A stretch of 64,000 bases of DNA from Kitasatospora atroaurantiaca. Lineage in GTDB: Bacteria; Actinomycetota; Actinomycetes; Streptomycetales; Streptomycetaceae. The notes beneath the pieces were generated by a model. The model saw only the letters and a program-made list of their open reading frames with translations, did not search any database and had not been told where the DNA came from. The position numbers and the translations under genes are program-made. The stretch is from positions 4,464,001-4,528,000 of the forward strand of contig NZ_VIVR01000001.1 of the NCBI RefSeq assembly GCF_007828955.1, read 5' to 3'. How positions within the stretch are numbered: position 1 is the stretch's first letter; each line of letters begins with the position of its first letter. Positions 53,300 through 62,048 of this stretch are shown one piece after another.

Positions 53300-56200
53300 T
53301 CAGTTGGTGTAGTAGCCGGTGATGTCGGCCAGCAGGTCGGCGCTTCCGGCCCGGTTGAAGAAGGCGACCTTGCCGTTCACGACCGGGACGACGACCAGGT
53401 TCGGGATCACCTGGCCGGCCTTGAAGTTGAGGTTGGAGACGTTCGGGCGGGTGGTGCCGTCCGGGTAGACGGTGACGAAACTGTCCGCCGAGGGGAGCAC
53501 CGCGGTGACGTTGAGGACCACGGCCGTCACCCCGGAGCTCGGCAGCCCGGCCTTGCCGGCGACCTGGAGGGTCAGGGTGCTGCCGGCGCCGACCTTGGCC
53601 TGCGGTGCGCCGAGGCCGGACCGGGTGTCCAGCAGCCGGGTCGGGCCCGCGCTGGTGAAGGTCGAGGCGCCGTCGGGCGCGTAGTAGCCGGTGATGTCGG
53701 CGAGCAGGTCGACGCTGCCGGCCCGGTTGAAGAGGCTGACCTTGCCGTCGGTGATCGGGACGATCACCAGGTTCGGGATCGTCTGCCCGGCGGTGAAGTT
53801 GAGGTTGGAGACGGTGGGCATGGTGCTTCCGTGCGGGTAGACCGTCACGAAGCTGTCGGCGGTCGGGCCGGTCGCCGTGACGTTGAGGATCACGCCCGTG
53901 GCGTTGGCGGGCACGCCCGCGTTGCCGGCGACCTGCAGGGTCACCTCACCGCCGGCGCCGACCTGCGCCTTGGGCGCGCCGGTGCCCTCCCGGGTGTCCA
54001 GCAGACGGGTCGGCGTGGTGGTGGTCAGCTTCGAGGTGCCGTCCGGCGTGTAGTAGCCGGTGATGTCGGCGAGCAGGTCGACGCTGCCGGCCCGGTTGTA
54101 GAAGTTGACCTTGCCGTTGACGACCGGGACGACCACGAGGTTCGGGATGACCTGCCCGGCACTGAAGTTGAGGTTCGACGCCAGCGGGCGGGGCTGCCCG
54201 TCCGGGTAGACCGTCACGAAGCCGTTGGACGTGGGCGCGACGGCGGTGACGTTCAGGATCACCGAGGTGGCGTTGGCGGGCACGCCGGTGTCGCCGCCGG
54301 TGACCTGCAGCGAGACGGTGCGGTCGGCGCCGACCTTCGCCGCCGGCGCGCCGAGACCGGACCGGGTGTCCAGCAGGCGGGTCGGGCCGAAGGGGGTGTA
54401 GCCGCTCGGCGCGGGCGTGGTAGCGGCGACCACGTCGACGTCGTCAGCCTTCACGTACGCGATCCGGTGGTTGTACCGGATCTCGTAATACTTGGTCGAG
54501 CCAACGATCACACTGTTCTTGGCCCAGTCGGAGCCGTCGTCGTTCGCCACGTGGTAGTTGTCACTGATCACCGGGCCGGAACCGAGAACGGCGTAGAGCT
54601 GTCCGGTCGGGACGGTGGCTGTAGGAGAGAGCGGGGTGACGTCGTCCGCCTTGATGCCGGCCGGATACGCCAAGGCCTCGGGGAAGGCACGCCCGTACAC
54701 CGGGGCGTCGTTGTTCTTCGGCTTGACCAGGAGCTGCTTCGTCCGGTCATCCGCAACGCCGTTCTGGCCGTTCGGGTTGTAGAACCAGGCCTTGGAGCCG
54801 CCGAACCAGATGGCTGTCCAGTCACCCTTGAGGTCTGCAATGACGAAGGACTGTCCCGACACCGCCTTGGCGCGACCGTCAGAGGCGTCGGTCCCGCCAC
54901 TGTTCACCAGCGCGTAGCTGGTGCCGGGGCCGGTGTACAGGTAGACGAAGTTTCCCGGCATGGTGGGGCAGGGCTGGCCAGGGTACTCCCTGCTCGGGTC
55001 GGGGCCGCAACCGGTGACGCTCGGCTGGTTGGCCGTGGTCAGCGGAGGGTCGATGACGACCTTTCCGCCGACGAGCAGCGAGCCGCCGCCGTTGGACCTG
55101 ATCGGTGAGCCGAGCAGGTCCATGTAGTGGTCCCAGTCCCAGAGCGTCCCCGGATCCCAGTGCTCGCCGCCGAGGTTGTACGCGGGGACGGGAACGTCGT
55201 CGTGACCGAGAATGTGCTGGCGGTCCAGCGGGACGCCGAAGCGGTCGGCCAGGTACTTGGTGAGCAGCGCGGAGTTCTGGTACTGCTGATCGGTGTACCA
55301 GGAAGCGTTGGGGATGGCCCAGCCCTCATGCTCGATCCCGATGCTATGCATGTTCACATAGCGGTTGCCCGCATGCCAGGCGACATCCTTGGTGGCCACC
55401 AGCTGGGTCACCTTGTTGTTGTTGCCCCCGACCAGGTAGTGGGCGCTAGCCTGCTTGGCCGGGTTCTTGAAGACCGAGAGCGCACCATCGTAGGCGCCCT
55501 CGGTGTCGTGGACGATGATGTAACGGATGTCCTGACCGTCTGCCGGACGGTTGAACTTGGCGTAATTGCCGTAGCTCAACGAGCTACCGCTTCCCGTCGA
55601 CTGGTAGGCGGCATTGACGATGTCGCAGTTCAGGGTCGGTGGGCACTCGACGGTGGACACGTCGCGCGGCGAAGCCGCGAGCACTGGGGTCGACACCTGG
55701 GCGTTGGGCCCCAGAGTGACGTGCTGTCCCTCGACGGTCGTCCGCTCGGCGCCGGTCTTGATCGTTCTGTACACACGGTCGGCGAACTGCCGCCCGCCGT
55801 CGGCAGCCGGCGACTGACTGAAGCGCACCACCGCGTCGTACCAGGCGGAGGCGTCAGCGGAGGCGGGCTTGCCGATCTCCTTCTGGTACTTGGCGATCAA
55901 TGCGGCGCCGCCACGGACACTCTGCGCGGTGTCGGTGCGCAACGCAGCCGTCGGCTGACCGATCAGGCGCGCGGCGGCCTCCAGGGTGTGCAGTGCAGGG
56001 CTGTCGATCGGTGCGGTCGTGCTGCTCGGCGTGGCGGCGGACTTCGCGACGGCGTGGGCGTCCTCGCCGGCGCCGCCTTCCTCGCCCTGGGTGATGGCCA
56101 CGGCGGCGGGATCGACCTGGGTCAGGCCCATCACGTTGTAGTTGCCCGTGGTGCTCGGCTGCCCCTGGTGGGACTCCCAGCGGGTCTCCTGGTACGAGAG

Positions 56201-56425
56201 CGCCAGCAGCACGCTCTGCGGCACGTGGAACTCGGCGGCCGCGGCGGCGAACTGGCGCTGCAGCGCGTCCGACCCCGCCGAGGCGGCGGCGGGAGTGGTG
56301 CTCGCGCCGGCGAACAGGGCGAACCCGGTGGCAGTGGCGGCAGCGGCGGCGGTGACCGCCAGCGGTATCCGCAGCTTGTGTCTGCGGCGGTGCGAGGCGC
56401 GGTGTGCTCGGTGTGTGGCAGTCAA
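53300..56425 (-). CDS. Secreted N-acetylmuramoyl-L-alanine amidase with three C-terminal LDTR domains
   Basis: 1041 residues. Signal peptide at about 1-49 (RRHKLRIPLAVTAAAAATATGFALF ... AAASA). Residues about 52-220 form a lysozyme-like/transglycosylase-like helical domain (LLALSYQETRWESHQGQ, NYNVMGLTQVDP). The Amidase_2 zinc domain spans about 298-425: zinc ligands H306 (IIVHDTEG) and H408 (ILGHDDVP), with E366 in IGIEHEG. A linker and SH3-like stretch (YLYTGPGTSYALVNSGG) lead to three about 120-residue repeats with TRLLDTRSGLGAP, LNVTA, SNLNF and IPNLVVVPV. It should cut peptidoglycan at the wall. Paired tail-to-tail with the beta-helix protein that carries the same repeats. Confidence 0.92.
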   Translation of the reverse strand: MTATHRAHRASHRRRHKLRIPLAVTAAAAATATGFALFAGASTTPAAASAGSDALQRQFAAAAAEFHVPQSVLLALSYQETRWESHQGQPSTTGNYNVMGLTQVDPAAVAITQGEEGGAGEDAHAVAKSAATPSSTTAPIDSPALHTLEAAARLIGQPTAALRTDTAQSVRGGAALIAKYQKEIGKPASADASAWYDAVVRFSQSPAADGGRQFADRVYRTIKTGAERTTVEGQHVTLGPNAQVSTPVLAASPRDVSTVECPPTLNCDIVNAAYQSTGSGSSLSYGNYAKFNRPADGQDIRYIIVHDTEGAYDGALSVFKNPAKQASAHYLVGGNNNKVTQLVATKDVAWHAGNRYVNMHSIGIEHEGWAIPNASWYTDQQYQNSALLTKYLADRFGVPLDRQHILGHDDVPVPAYNLGGEHWDPGTLWDWDHYMDLLGSPIRSNGGGSLLVGGKVVIDPPLTTANQPSVTGCGPDPSREYPGQPCPTMPGNFVYLYTGPGTSYALVNSGGTDASDGRAKAVSGQSFVIADLKGDWTAIWFGGSKAWFYNPNGQNGVADDRTKQLLVKPKNNDAPVYGRAFPEALAYPAGIKADDVTPLSPTATVPTGQLYAVLGSGPVISDNYHVANDDGSDWAKNSVIVGSTKYYEIRYNHRIAYVKADDVDVVAATTPAPSGYTPFGPTRLLDTRSGLGAPAAKVGADRTVSLQVTGGDTGVPANATSVILNVTAVAPTSNGFVTVYPDGQPRPLASNLNFSAGQVIPNLVVVPVVNGKVNFYNRAGSVDLLADITGYYTPDGTSKLTTTTPTRLLDTREGTGAPKAQVGAGGEVTLQVAGNAGVPANATGVILNVTATGPTADSFVTVYPHGSTMPTVSNLNFTAGQTIPNLVIVPITDGKVSLFNRAGSVDLLADITGYYAPDGASTFTSAGPTRLLDTRSGLGAPQAKVGAGSTLTLQVAGKAGLPSSGVTAVVLNVTAVLPSADSFVTVYPDGTTRPNVSNLNFKAGQVIPNLVVVPVVNGKVAFFNRAGSADLLADITGYYTN

Positions 56426-56638
56426 CGGAGTCTGTGGACCTTCCCGTGTCCGAACCGGCTGTGGGGGCCGGGCGCGTATGCGGGCCTCCAGGGGGCACTC
56501 GGTCGGCTGGTCGTGGCTTGCCGGTGCGCCTGATCACTCGGAGGCTGGGCCGACGCTAACACCTGATCGAGTGCCCACCATCGACCGGGGTCGGTTCGAC
56601 ACGCCGCGGGCCGCGGACGAACAGGCGGGATACGAAGC

Positions 56639-56675
56639 GCCTCCTGACGGAGCGTCGGACGGTCCGTCAGGAGGC
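56639..56675 (-). terminator. Terminator of the murJ-like gene
   Basis: Perfect 13-bp stem GCCTCCTGACGGA / TCCGTCAGGAGGC with an 11-base loop, 26 bases beyond the stop on the minus strand. Confidence 0.8.
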
Positions 56676-56700
56676 CCGGCAGGCTCCTCTTCCGGGGTTC

Positions 56701-58647
56701 CTAACGGCGGTGCTTACCGCCGACGGCGGCCGGGGCCGGGTACGGGATCCGCAGCTTGCGCGCCAGCGGCGCCACCGCCGCGCCGGCGCCCAGCGGGCGG
56801 GCCAGCACGAAGAGCGAGAGCAGGACGGCGAGCGACCCGGCGGAGAGGCCGGCCAGGTTGCCGATCATGCCGCCGCCCAGCGCGCTGCCGCAGCGGGCGG
56901 CGATCCAGTGCGCGGCCAGCGCACCCGGCGCGCAGGCCAGCGCGAGCGACAGGTGCAGCAGCACCACCCGGCCGCCGTCCAGACCGCTGCGGGTGCTCGG
57001 GCGACGGGCGCCGCCGAGCTCCACGGTGGCGTCGGCGGGCAGCGCGGCCGCGGCCTCGGCGCGCAGCCGGCGCCCGAGGGCGCGGCCGGTGATGATCATG
57101 CCGATGGTGGCGGCCGCGGTGTGCGCGCCGCCCATGCCGACGATGATCCAGCGGGCCGGCAGCAGGAAGTACGCGACGGCGGAGAGCGCCACGTTGCTGC
57201 CCGCGATCACCGTGGTCAGCCAGAACGGCGTCCGGGCGTCGCTCATCGCGTAGAAGCCGCGTGCCAGGGCGTACTGGGCGCAGAAGGCCGGGAGGCCGAT
57301 CCCGAAGACCATCAGCATCTGGGCCATCACGGAGACGGCGAAGTGTGTCGTCTGGCCGTGACCGTAGGCGAGTCCGGTGATCTGCGGGGCGAGCGCGATG
57401 AAGAGCGCGGCGGCCGGCACGATCATGCCGGCCGAGCTCCGAAGGGTCTGCGACAGCTCGGCGCCGAGGTCCTCGAACCGGCCCGCGCTCACCGCACGGG
57501 ACATGCTCGGCAGGATCGCGGTGACCAGCGAGATCGTGATGATGCCCTGCGGGACGACGAAGAGCAGGTAGGCGTTGTTGTACGAGACGTAGCTGAGGCC
57601 CGAGGGAAGGCCCTCGTGGATGGCCTGCGACTCGGCTCCGGTGGCGAGGCGGGTGATGGCCAGGAACGCGAGCTGGGTGACCACCACGAGCAGCAGCGCC
57701 CAGCCGGCTGCGCGGAGCGGGGTCATCAGACCGGAGCCGCGCCAGTCGAAGCGTGGCTGATAGCGGAAGCCGGACGAGCGCAGCGAGGGCAGAAGTGCCA
57801 GCGCTTGGACGAGGATGCCGAAGGCGCTGCCCAGGCCGAGCAGCATGGTCGCGCCCGAGGTCATCTGCCCGGCGTTCTCGGCGTGGGTGCAGATGGCCAT
57901 GTACAGCCCGAAGACGGAGATGACCACGACGTTGTTGAGCACCGGGGCCCACATCATCGCGCCGAACTTGTCCCGCGAGTTGAGCACCTGCCCGAGGAGG
58001 CCGAAGAGCCCGTAGAACAGGATCGCCGGAAGGCAGTAGCGGGCGAGCGCGACCGTCAGGTCCCGTTGGACCTGCTCGTCCGGCCCGTAGTGGGCGTAGG
58101 TGTCCACCACCCAGGGCGCGCCCACGGAGGCCGCGAGGGTGATCACCAGCAGCGCGACCCCGCAGACCGTGAGCAGGCGGTTGGTGTAGGCGACGCCGCG
58201 GTCCTGATGGGTCTGGGCGGCGCGTACCAGCTCGGGCACGAAGACCGAGTTCAGCACGCCGCCGATGAGCATGATGTAGACGGTGTTCGGGAGCATCGTC
58301 GCCACCGCGTAACCGGTGCCGAGCGGGCCGGCGCCCAGGGCACCGGCGATCACGCCGGCCCGGACGAAGCCGAGGGCGCGGGAGGTGAGCGAGCCCAGGG
58401 CCATGATCAGGCCGTTGCGGGCGGTGGAGGAGGCCTTGGCCGCCGGGGCTTCCTGCGGCTCGTCCTCGGCCCGGCGCTGACCGGGCACCTGCTGGCCGAG
58501 CTGGACGGTCGGCTGGCCGCCGCCGTACTGACCGCTTCCGTACTGACCGCCGTACTGGCCGGCGGGCCCGGTGGGAAGCTGCCGGAGCGGCATGGTGGGC
58601 GGGTCCGCGTACGAGCCGGAGGACTCGTCCGTCGTGTGCATGGTCAT
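56701..58647 (-). CDS. murJ: MurJ/MviN-family lipid flippase
   Basis: 648 residues, 14 hydrophobic segments beginning near residue 75. MOP-superfamily text: LGSLTSRALGFVRAGVIAGALG, LPNTVYIMLIGGVLNSVFVPELVRA, RYCLPAILFYGLFGLLGQVLNSRDKFGAMMWAPVLNN, LLFVVPQGIITISLVTAILPSMSRA, LARGFYAMSDARTPFW. The family flips lipid II across the membrane. The N-terminal about 70 residues are cytoplasmic, rich in Gln, Gly, Tyr and Pro (GQYGGQYGSGQYGGG), the actinobacterial form. The usual streptomycete murJ lies beside sigM and parAB; here the neighbours are an amidase and a PAP2 phosphatase, so this could be a paralogue. Confidence 0.92.
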   Translation of the reverse strand: MTMHTTDESSGSYADPPTMPLRQLPTGPAGQYGGQYGSGQYGGGQPTVQLGQQVPGQRRAEDEPQEAPAAKASSTARNGLIMALGSLTSRALGFVRAGVIAGALGAGPLGTGYAVATMLPNTVYIMLIGGVLNSVFVPELVRAAQTHQDRGVAYTNRLLTVCGVALLVITLAASVGAPWVVDTYAHYGPDEQVQRDLTVALARYCLPAILFYGLFGLLGQVLNSRDKFGAMMWAPVLNNVVVISVFGLYMAICTHAENAGQMTSGATMLLGLGSAFGILVQALALLPSLRSSGFRYQPRFDWRGSGLMTPLRAAGWALLLVVVTQLAFLAITRLATGAESQAIHEGLPSGLSYVSYNNAYLLFVVPQGIITISLVTAILPSMSRAVSAGRFEDLGAELSQTLRSSAGMIVPAAALFIALAPQITGLAYGHGQTTHFAVSVMAQMLMVFGIGLPAFCAQYALARGFYAMSDARTPFWLTTVIAGSNVALSAVAYFLLPARWIIVGMGGAHTAAATIGMIITGRALGRRLRAEAAAALPADATVELGGARRPSTRSGLDGGRVVLLHLSLALACAPGALAAHWIAARCGSALGGGMIGNLAGLSAGSLAVLLSLFVLARPLGAGAAVAPLARKLRIPYPAPAAVGGKHRR

Positions 58648-59070
58648 CGGACCCCCGTCACTCGGTGCCTGGGCAGTGGGGCTGCGGGGCCTCCGCAGCG
58701 GCTGTCCGGCGCATCTTCGGTGTAAGGAGCCTCGGTGTACGGAGCCGGTGCTGCCTCGTACGACCGGCTCGGTCCGCGCCGTCGTGCTTGGTTCCCCCGG
58801 GTCGGGCGCAGGAGCACCCAGCCGGAGAAGTCTGCCCTACGGCGGCACTCCGTGTGGACCCCTGTGCCGTGTGCTGGAGATCTCCGCGGGCTGCTCAGCG
58901 GCGCAGCGGCCGCCGCCGTGAGGCTCGGATCCGGGTCGATTGCCCGGTTTTGTGGCCATTTGGACGGTGCCGGTACGGACTGATTTGGTTGGTGAGCCAC
59001 TGCCCCGATCCCTCCCCCGTGCCGCCGGGCGGCAGTGTGACGTTTCTCACTGTCCGTCAGGATCCGCTGC
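58648..59070. other. Intergenic region upstream of the murJ-like gene
   Basis: 423 bases. A minus-strand frame of about 118 codons (59000 to 58644) overlaps the murJ start and contains PYTEAPYTEDAP, a composition like the Pro/Tyr-rich N-termini of MurJ proteins; it may be a decayed extension of murJ or chance. No other gene is supported. The murJ promoter presumably lies here. Confidence 0.4.
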
Positions 59071-59874
59071 TCAGCGGCCCTCCCGCGGTGGCGGCGGCGA
59101 GGAGCTTCCGGAAGCCAGGACGCGCTGCACCCGGGGTCTGGTTCGCCAGTTGACCCGCCGGACGTCCCGGGTCAGCGCGCCGGGCCGCCACAGCTCCACC
59201 GCGACCGTCACCCCGCCCAGGACGAGGCCGGCGGCCAGCCAGCCGCCCAGCACGTCGCTGGGCCAGTGCACCCCCAGCGCGATCCTGGTCCAGCCGATCG
59301 TGAGCACGGTCAGCGTTGCGACGGTGACGGCGACCGCCCGTCCGGCCCGGTTGGCCTGCGGCCAGACCAGGATCACCAGCGCGGCGCAGGTGATCGCGGA
59401 GGCGAGCGCGTGGCCGGACGGGAAGGCCGCACCGGACGCGTGGGCGACCGGGTCCACGAAGTGCGGCCGCGCGCGGCCGACGGCGGCCTTGCCCGCCCAG
59501 TTGACCAACCAGCCGACCAGGCACTGCACGGCGGCCCAGGCGGCGAGGGCCCGGGCGCCGATCGCCCAGAGCCAGACGGCCGCCAGCCCGAGCAGGGTGC
59601 GCATGGTGATCGTCCCGCCGATGTCGGAGAGCGTCTGCACCGAGGCGGTCCACACGGTGTGGCGGCGGGCGTAGCCGTGCAGCGAGTCGACCCATCCGTG
59701 GTCCAGTCGGGCCAGCGGACCCCAGCCGCTCTGCACCAGGGCCAGCAGTACCCCGAGCAGGGCGGCGCAGCCCAGTGCCAGCCCCGCGGCTCTCAGTAGC
59801 CGCCGGTGATGGCGTGGGTCGGGGGCGGCGTCGGCCCCGGAGTCTGCGGGGCCGGCGTCGGTGGACGGGTGCAT
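59071..59874 (-). CDS. PAP2-family membrane phosphatase
   Basis: 267 residues from ATG 59874 (GGGAAGG about 9 bases upstream). Six hydrophobic segments. The three phosphatase motifs are intact: K129-AAVGRA-RP137, PSGH at 152-155 with catalytic H155, and TRIALGVHWPSDVLGG with the nucleophilic His. The family removes phosphate from lipids such as phosphatidic acid or undecaprenyl diphosphate; next to an amidase and MurJ homologue, a role in recycling undecaprenyl diphosphate is likely but not proven. Faces hrdD across 360 bases. Confidence 0.93.
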   Translation of the reverse strand: MHPSTDAGPADSGADAAPDPRHHRRLLRAAGLALGCAALLGVLLALVQSGWGPLARLDHGWVDSLHGYARRHTVWTASVQTLSDIGGTITMRTLLGLAAVWLWAIGARALAAWAAVQCLVGWLVNWAGKAAVGRARPHFVDPVAHASGAAFPSGHALASAITCAALVILVWPQANRAGRAVAVTVATLTVLTIGWTRIALGVHWPSDVLGGWLAAGLVLGGVTVAVELWRPGALTRDVRRVNWRTRPRVQRVLASGSSSPPPPREGR

Positions 59875-60101
59875 GGCTGACACCTTCCCAGCGGGAGGCT
59901 TGGTTCCGGCTCCGCGCCGATAGCAATTTGGCATCTTTTGTGGGGAGAAGCTGCGGACGGCCGGTGTCGTTCGTTGTTCCGATACGGAGGCGGTGGGCCG
60001 CACTGCGGCTGAACTCCAGGTGTCGGCGCGGTCACCCATGGTTGATGATCACGGGGAAAAATCTGCAGGATACTGCATCGCCGGAAGAATCTGGGCGAGT
60101 T

Positions 60102-60128
60102 GGGAATGTTGTCCGAATTCTGTGCGTT
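60102..60128 (+). promoter_or_regulatory. SigR-type promoter of hrdD
   Basis: GGGAAT (60102-60107), 18-base spacer, GTT (60126-60128): an exact match to the SigR consensus GGAAT-N18-GTT. It lies 108 bases upstream of the hrdD ATG. The rest of 59875-60235 holds no gene; the stretch 60049-60100 is AT-richer and may carry further promoter elements. Confidence 0.85.
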
Positions 60129-60235
60129 GGATCGTTACGTGTGAGCCTCCACGAGGCCCGCATCTCTTTGCCCCGGGCTCGCCCCGGCGGGGCGAATACC
60201 AAGGCAGACCCGGCACCAGCAGCAAGGGAGCAAGC

Positions 60236-61207
60236 ATGGCCACTCGTGCCGTCGTTCGCGACAGGGCCGACCGGACCCGCTCGGCCCGCCCCAACAACCT
60301 TGAGGCCGACCGCGACCTTGTCGGCATGTACCTCGACGAGATCGCCAGGACTCCCCTGCTCGATGCCGCCGAGGAGGTCGAGCTCTCGCTGCGCATCGAG
60401 GCGGGCGTCTACGCCCAGCACCTGCTGGAAGAGGACGCCCTGCCCAAGGGTGCGAAGCGTGAGGAGCTGGAGGCGATAGCCGAGGATGCCGAGCGGGCGA
60501 AGGACGTCTTCATCCGTTCCAATCTGCGACTGGTGGTCGCCGTGGCCCGGCGCTACCCGCGCAGCGGCCTCCCGCTGCTCGACCTGATCCAGGAAGGCAA
60601 CGCCGGCCTGGTACGGGCGGTCGAGAAGTTCGACTACGCCAAGGGCTTCAAGTTCTCGACCTACGCGACGTGGTGGATCCGGCAGGCGATCACCCGGTCG
60701 ATCGCCGACCAGTCGCGCACCATCCGCCTGCCCGTGCACCTGGTCGAGGAGCTCGGGCGGATCCGCCGGGTGCAGCGTGAGAAGGCGAAGGAGCTGGGCC
60801 GGGAGGCCGACCCCGCCGAGGTCGCGGCGGAGCTCGACACCACCGAGCAGCGCGTCAAGGACGTACTGGACTGGGCCCGGGACCCGGTCAGTCTGAACAT
60901 GTCGGTCGACGACGAGGGCGAGACCCAGTTCGGCGACCTGGTCGAGGACACCGGCGCGACCTCCCCGGAGGACGCCGTGATGGTGATGCTCCGCCGCGAG
61001 GAACTGGACGACCTGATCGGCCGCCTCGACGACCGGACGGCCTCGATCATCCGCTCCCGCTACGGGATGGAGGACGGCCGCGAGCGCACGCTGACGGAGG
61101 TGGGCAAGCAGCACGGGCTCACCCGGGAGCGGATCCGCCAGATCGAGAAGCACGCCCTGGCCGAACTCAAGAAGATCGCCGACCACGCGGGCTTCGAGGC
61201 CGCCTGA
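60236..61207 (+). CDS. hrdD: RNA polymerase group 2 sigma factor HrdD
   Basis: 323 residues from ATG 60236 (AAGGGAG five bases upstream). Sigma-70 regions 1.2 to 4.2 complete: DRDLVGMYLDEIARTPLLDAAEEVELS, region 2 AKDVFIRSNLRLVVAVARRYPRSGLPLLDLIQEGNAGLVRAVEKFDYAKGFKFSTYATWWIRQAITRSIADQ, region 3 and region 4.2 DGRERTLTEVGKQHGLTRERIRQIEKHALAELKK. It starts MATRAV and has no long acidic N-terminal extension, as in HrdD rather than HrdB. hrdD is dispensable in S. coelicolor and is switched on under thiol stress by SigR; the matching promoter is present here. Confidence 0.93.
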   Translation: MATRAVVRDRADRTRSARPNNLEADRDLVGMYLDEIARTPLLDAAEEVELSLRIEAGVYAQHLLEEDALPKGAKREELEAIAEDAERAKDVFIRSNLRLVVAVARRYPRSGLPLLDLIQEGNAGLVRAVEKFDYAKGFKFSTYATWWIRQAITRSIADQSRTIRLPVHLVEELGRIRRVQREKAKELGREADPAEVAAELDTTEQRVKDVLDWARDPVSLNMSVDDEGETQFGDLVEDTGATSPEDAVMVMLRREELDDLIGRLDDRTASIIRSRYGMEDGRERTLTEVGKQHGLTRERIRQIEKHALAELKKIADHAGFEAA

Positions 61208-61233
61208 GCCGCCTCCCACCCGCTCCGCCATGG

Positions 61234-61263
61234 CCCCCGGTACGGCTTCGGTCGAACCGGGGG
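61234..61263 (+). terminator. Weak hairpin after hrdD
   Basis: 8-bp stem CCCCCGGT / ACCGGGGG, 14-base loop, followed by TTCT. It lies 26 bases after the hrdD stop. Confidence 0.5.
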
Positions 61264-61328
61264 TTCTGTGCGGCCTACGCTGAAAGGGCGGTATGAGCTG
61301 TGCTGGAGAGACCGGAGGAGCGGGACAG

Positions 61329-61541
61329 ATGGGCGAGCAGCGGGCAGAGCGGCCGGAGGCCGTGAGCACCTCCGACAAGCCGGACCGGCCGAAGGCGAAG
61401 CTGGTCTTCGACGACCCGCTGGACCGGCAGACCGGCGACGACACGGACAGTGGCTGGGGTGAGCGCCCGGGCGGCTCGGACGGGGGCGGCGGACGCGGCC
61501 TGGACTGGTACCTGAGCCAGCGGCCGCCGCACCACGGATAG
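61329..61541 (+). CDS. Small conserved actinobacterial protein of unknown function
   Basis: 70 residues from ATG 61329, with GGAGGAG nine bases upstream. Highly charged, no membrane segment. The core KLVFDDPLDRQTGDDTDSGWGE and the ending LDWYLSQRPPHH recall short streptomycete proteins I know only as hypothetical. It is separated from hrdD by a weak hairpin and converges on mscL with 7 bases between stops. The strong ribosome site and conserved core make it a real gene; function cannot be stated. Confidence 0.75.
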   Translation: MGEQRAERPEAVSTSDKPDRPKAKLVFDDPLDRQTGDDTDSGWGERPGGSDGGGGRGLDWYLSQRPPHHG

Positions 61542-61548
61542 TGGGGCC

Positions 61549-61965
61549 TCAGGCCTGGCGGACCAGGGCGTCGCGGATCTCGGTGAGCAGGACCACCTCC
61601 TTGGCCTCGGCGTCGGCCGCCACCTCCTCGGGCGTCTGACGGCCGGCCATGTAGCGCCGCATGGGGACGATGAGCACGAAGTAGACGACTGCGGCCGTGA
61701 TCACGAACTGCAGTGCGGCGCTCAGCACGGAGCCCCACAGGATGTAGATGCCGGAGGTGACGTTGCCCGCCGCGTCCTTGCTGCAGGGGCCCTTGAGGCA
61801 GGAGGCGTAGGTCGCCAGGTCCTTGCTGCCGAACAGACCGATGAGGGGATTGATGACGCCTTTCACGAAGGCGTTGATGATGTTCGTGAATGCCGCACCG
61901 ATGACGACAGCCACGGCGAGGTCGATGATATTGCCGCGGAGCAGGAATTCCTTGAAGCCCTTCAT
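61549..61965 (-). CDS. mscL: Large-conductance mechanosensitive channel
   Basis: 138 residues, the family length. MscL opens under membrane tension to release solutes on osmotic downshock. First helix GNIIDLAVAVVIGAAFTNIINAFVKGVINPLIG with the hydrophobic gate, a periplasmic loop with two cysteines (ASCLKGPCSKD), second helix FVITAAVVYFVLIVPMRRY and a C-terminal helix (EEVAADAEAKEVVLLTEIRDALV). It is a homopentamer. The loop cysteines are unusual compared with E. coli MscL but occur in actinobacteria. Confidence 0.96.
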   Translation of the reverse strand: MKGFKEFLLRGNIIDLAVAVVIGAAFTNIINAFVKGVINPLIGLFGSKDLATYASCLKGPCSKDAAGNVTSGIYILWGSVLSAALQFVITAAVVYFVLIVPMRRYMAGRQTPEEVAADAEAKEVVLLTEIRDALVRQA

Positions 61966-62048
61966 GCCGCGCTGAACGACAGCGGCATCGAAAGGTCACG
62001 GGTGAATGTCGGGTCGCCCGGTTGACGGGTCCGGGCTGTTCGGAGGGA

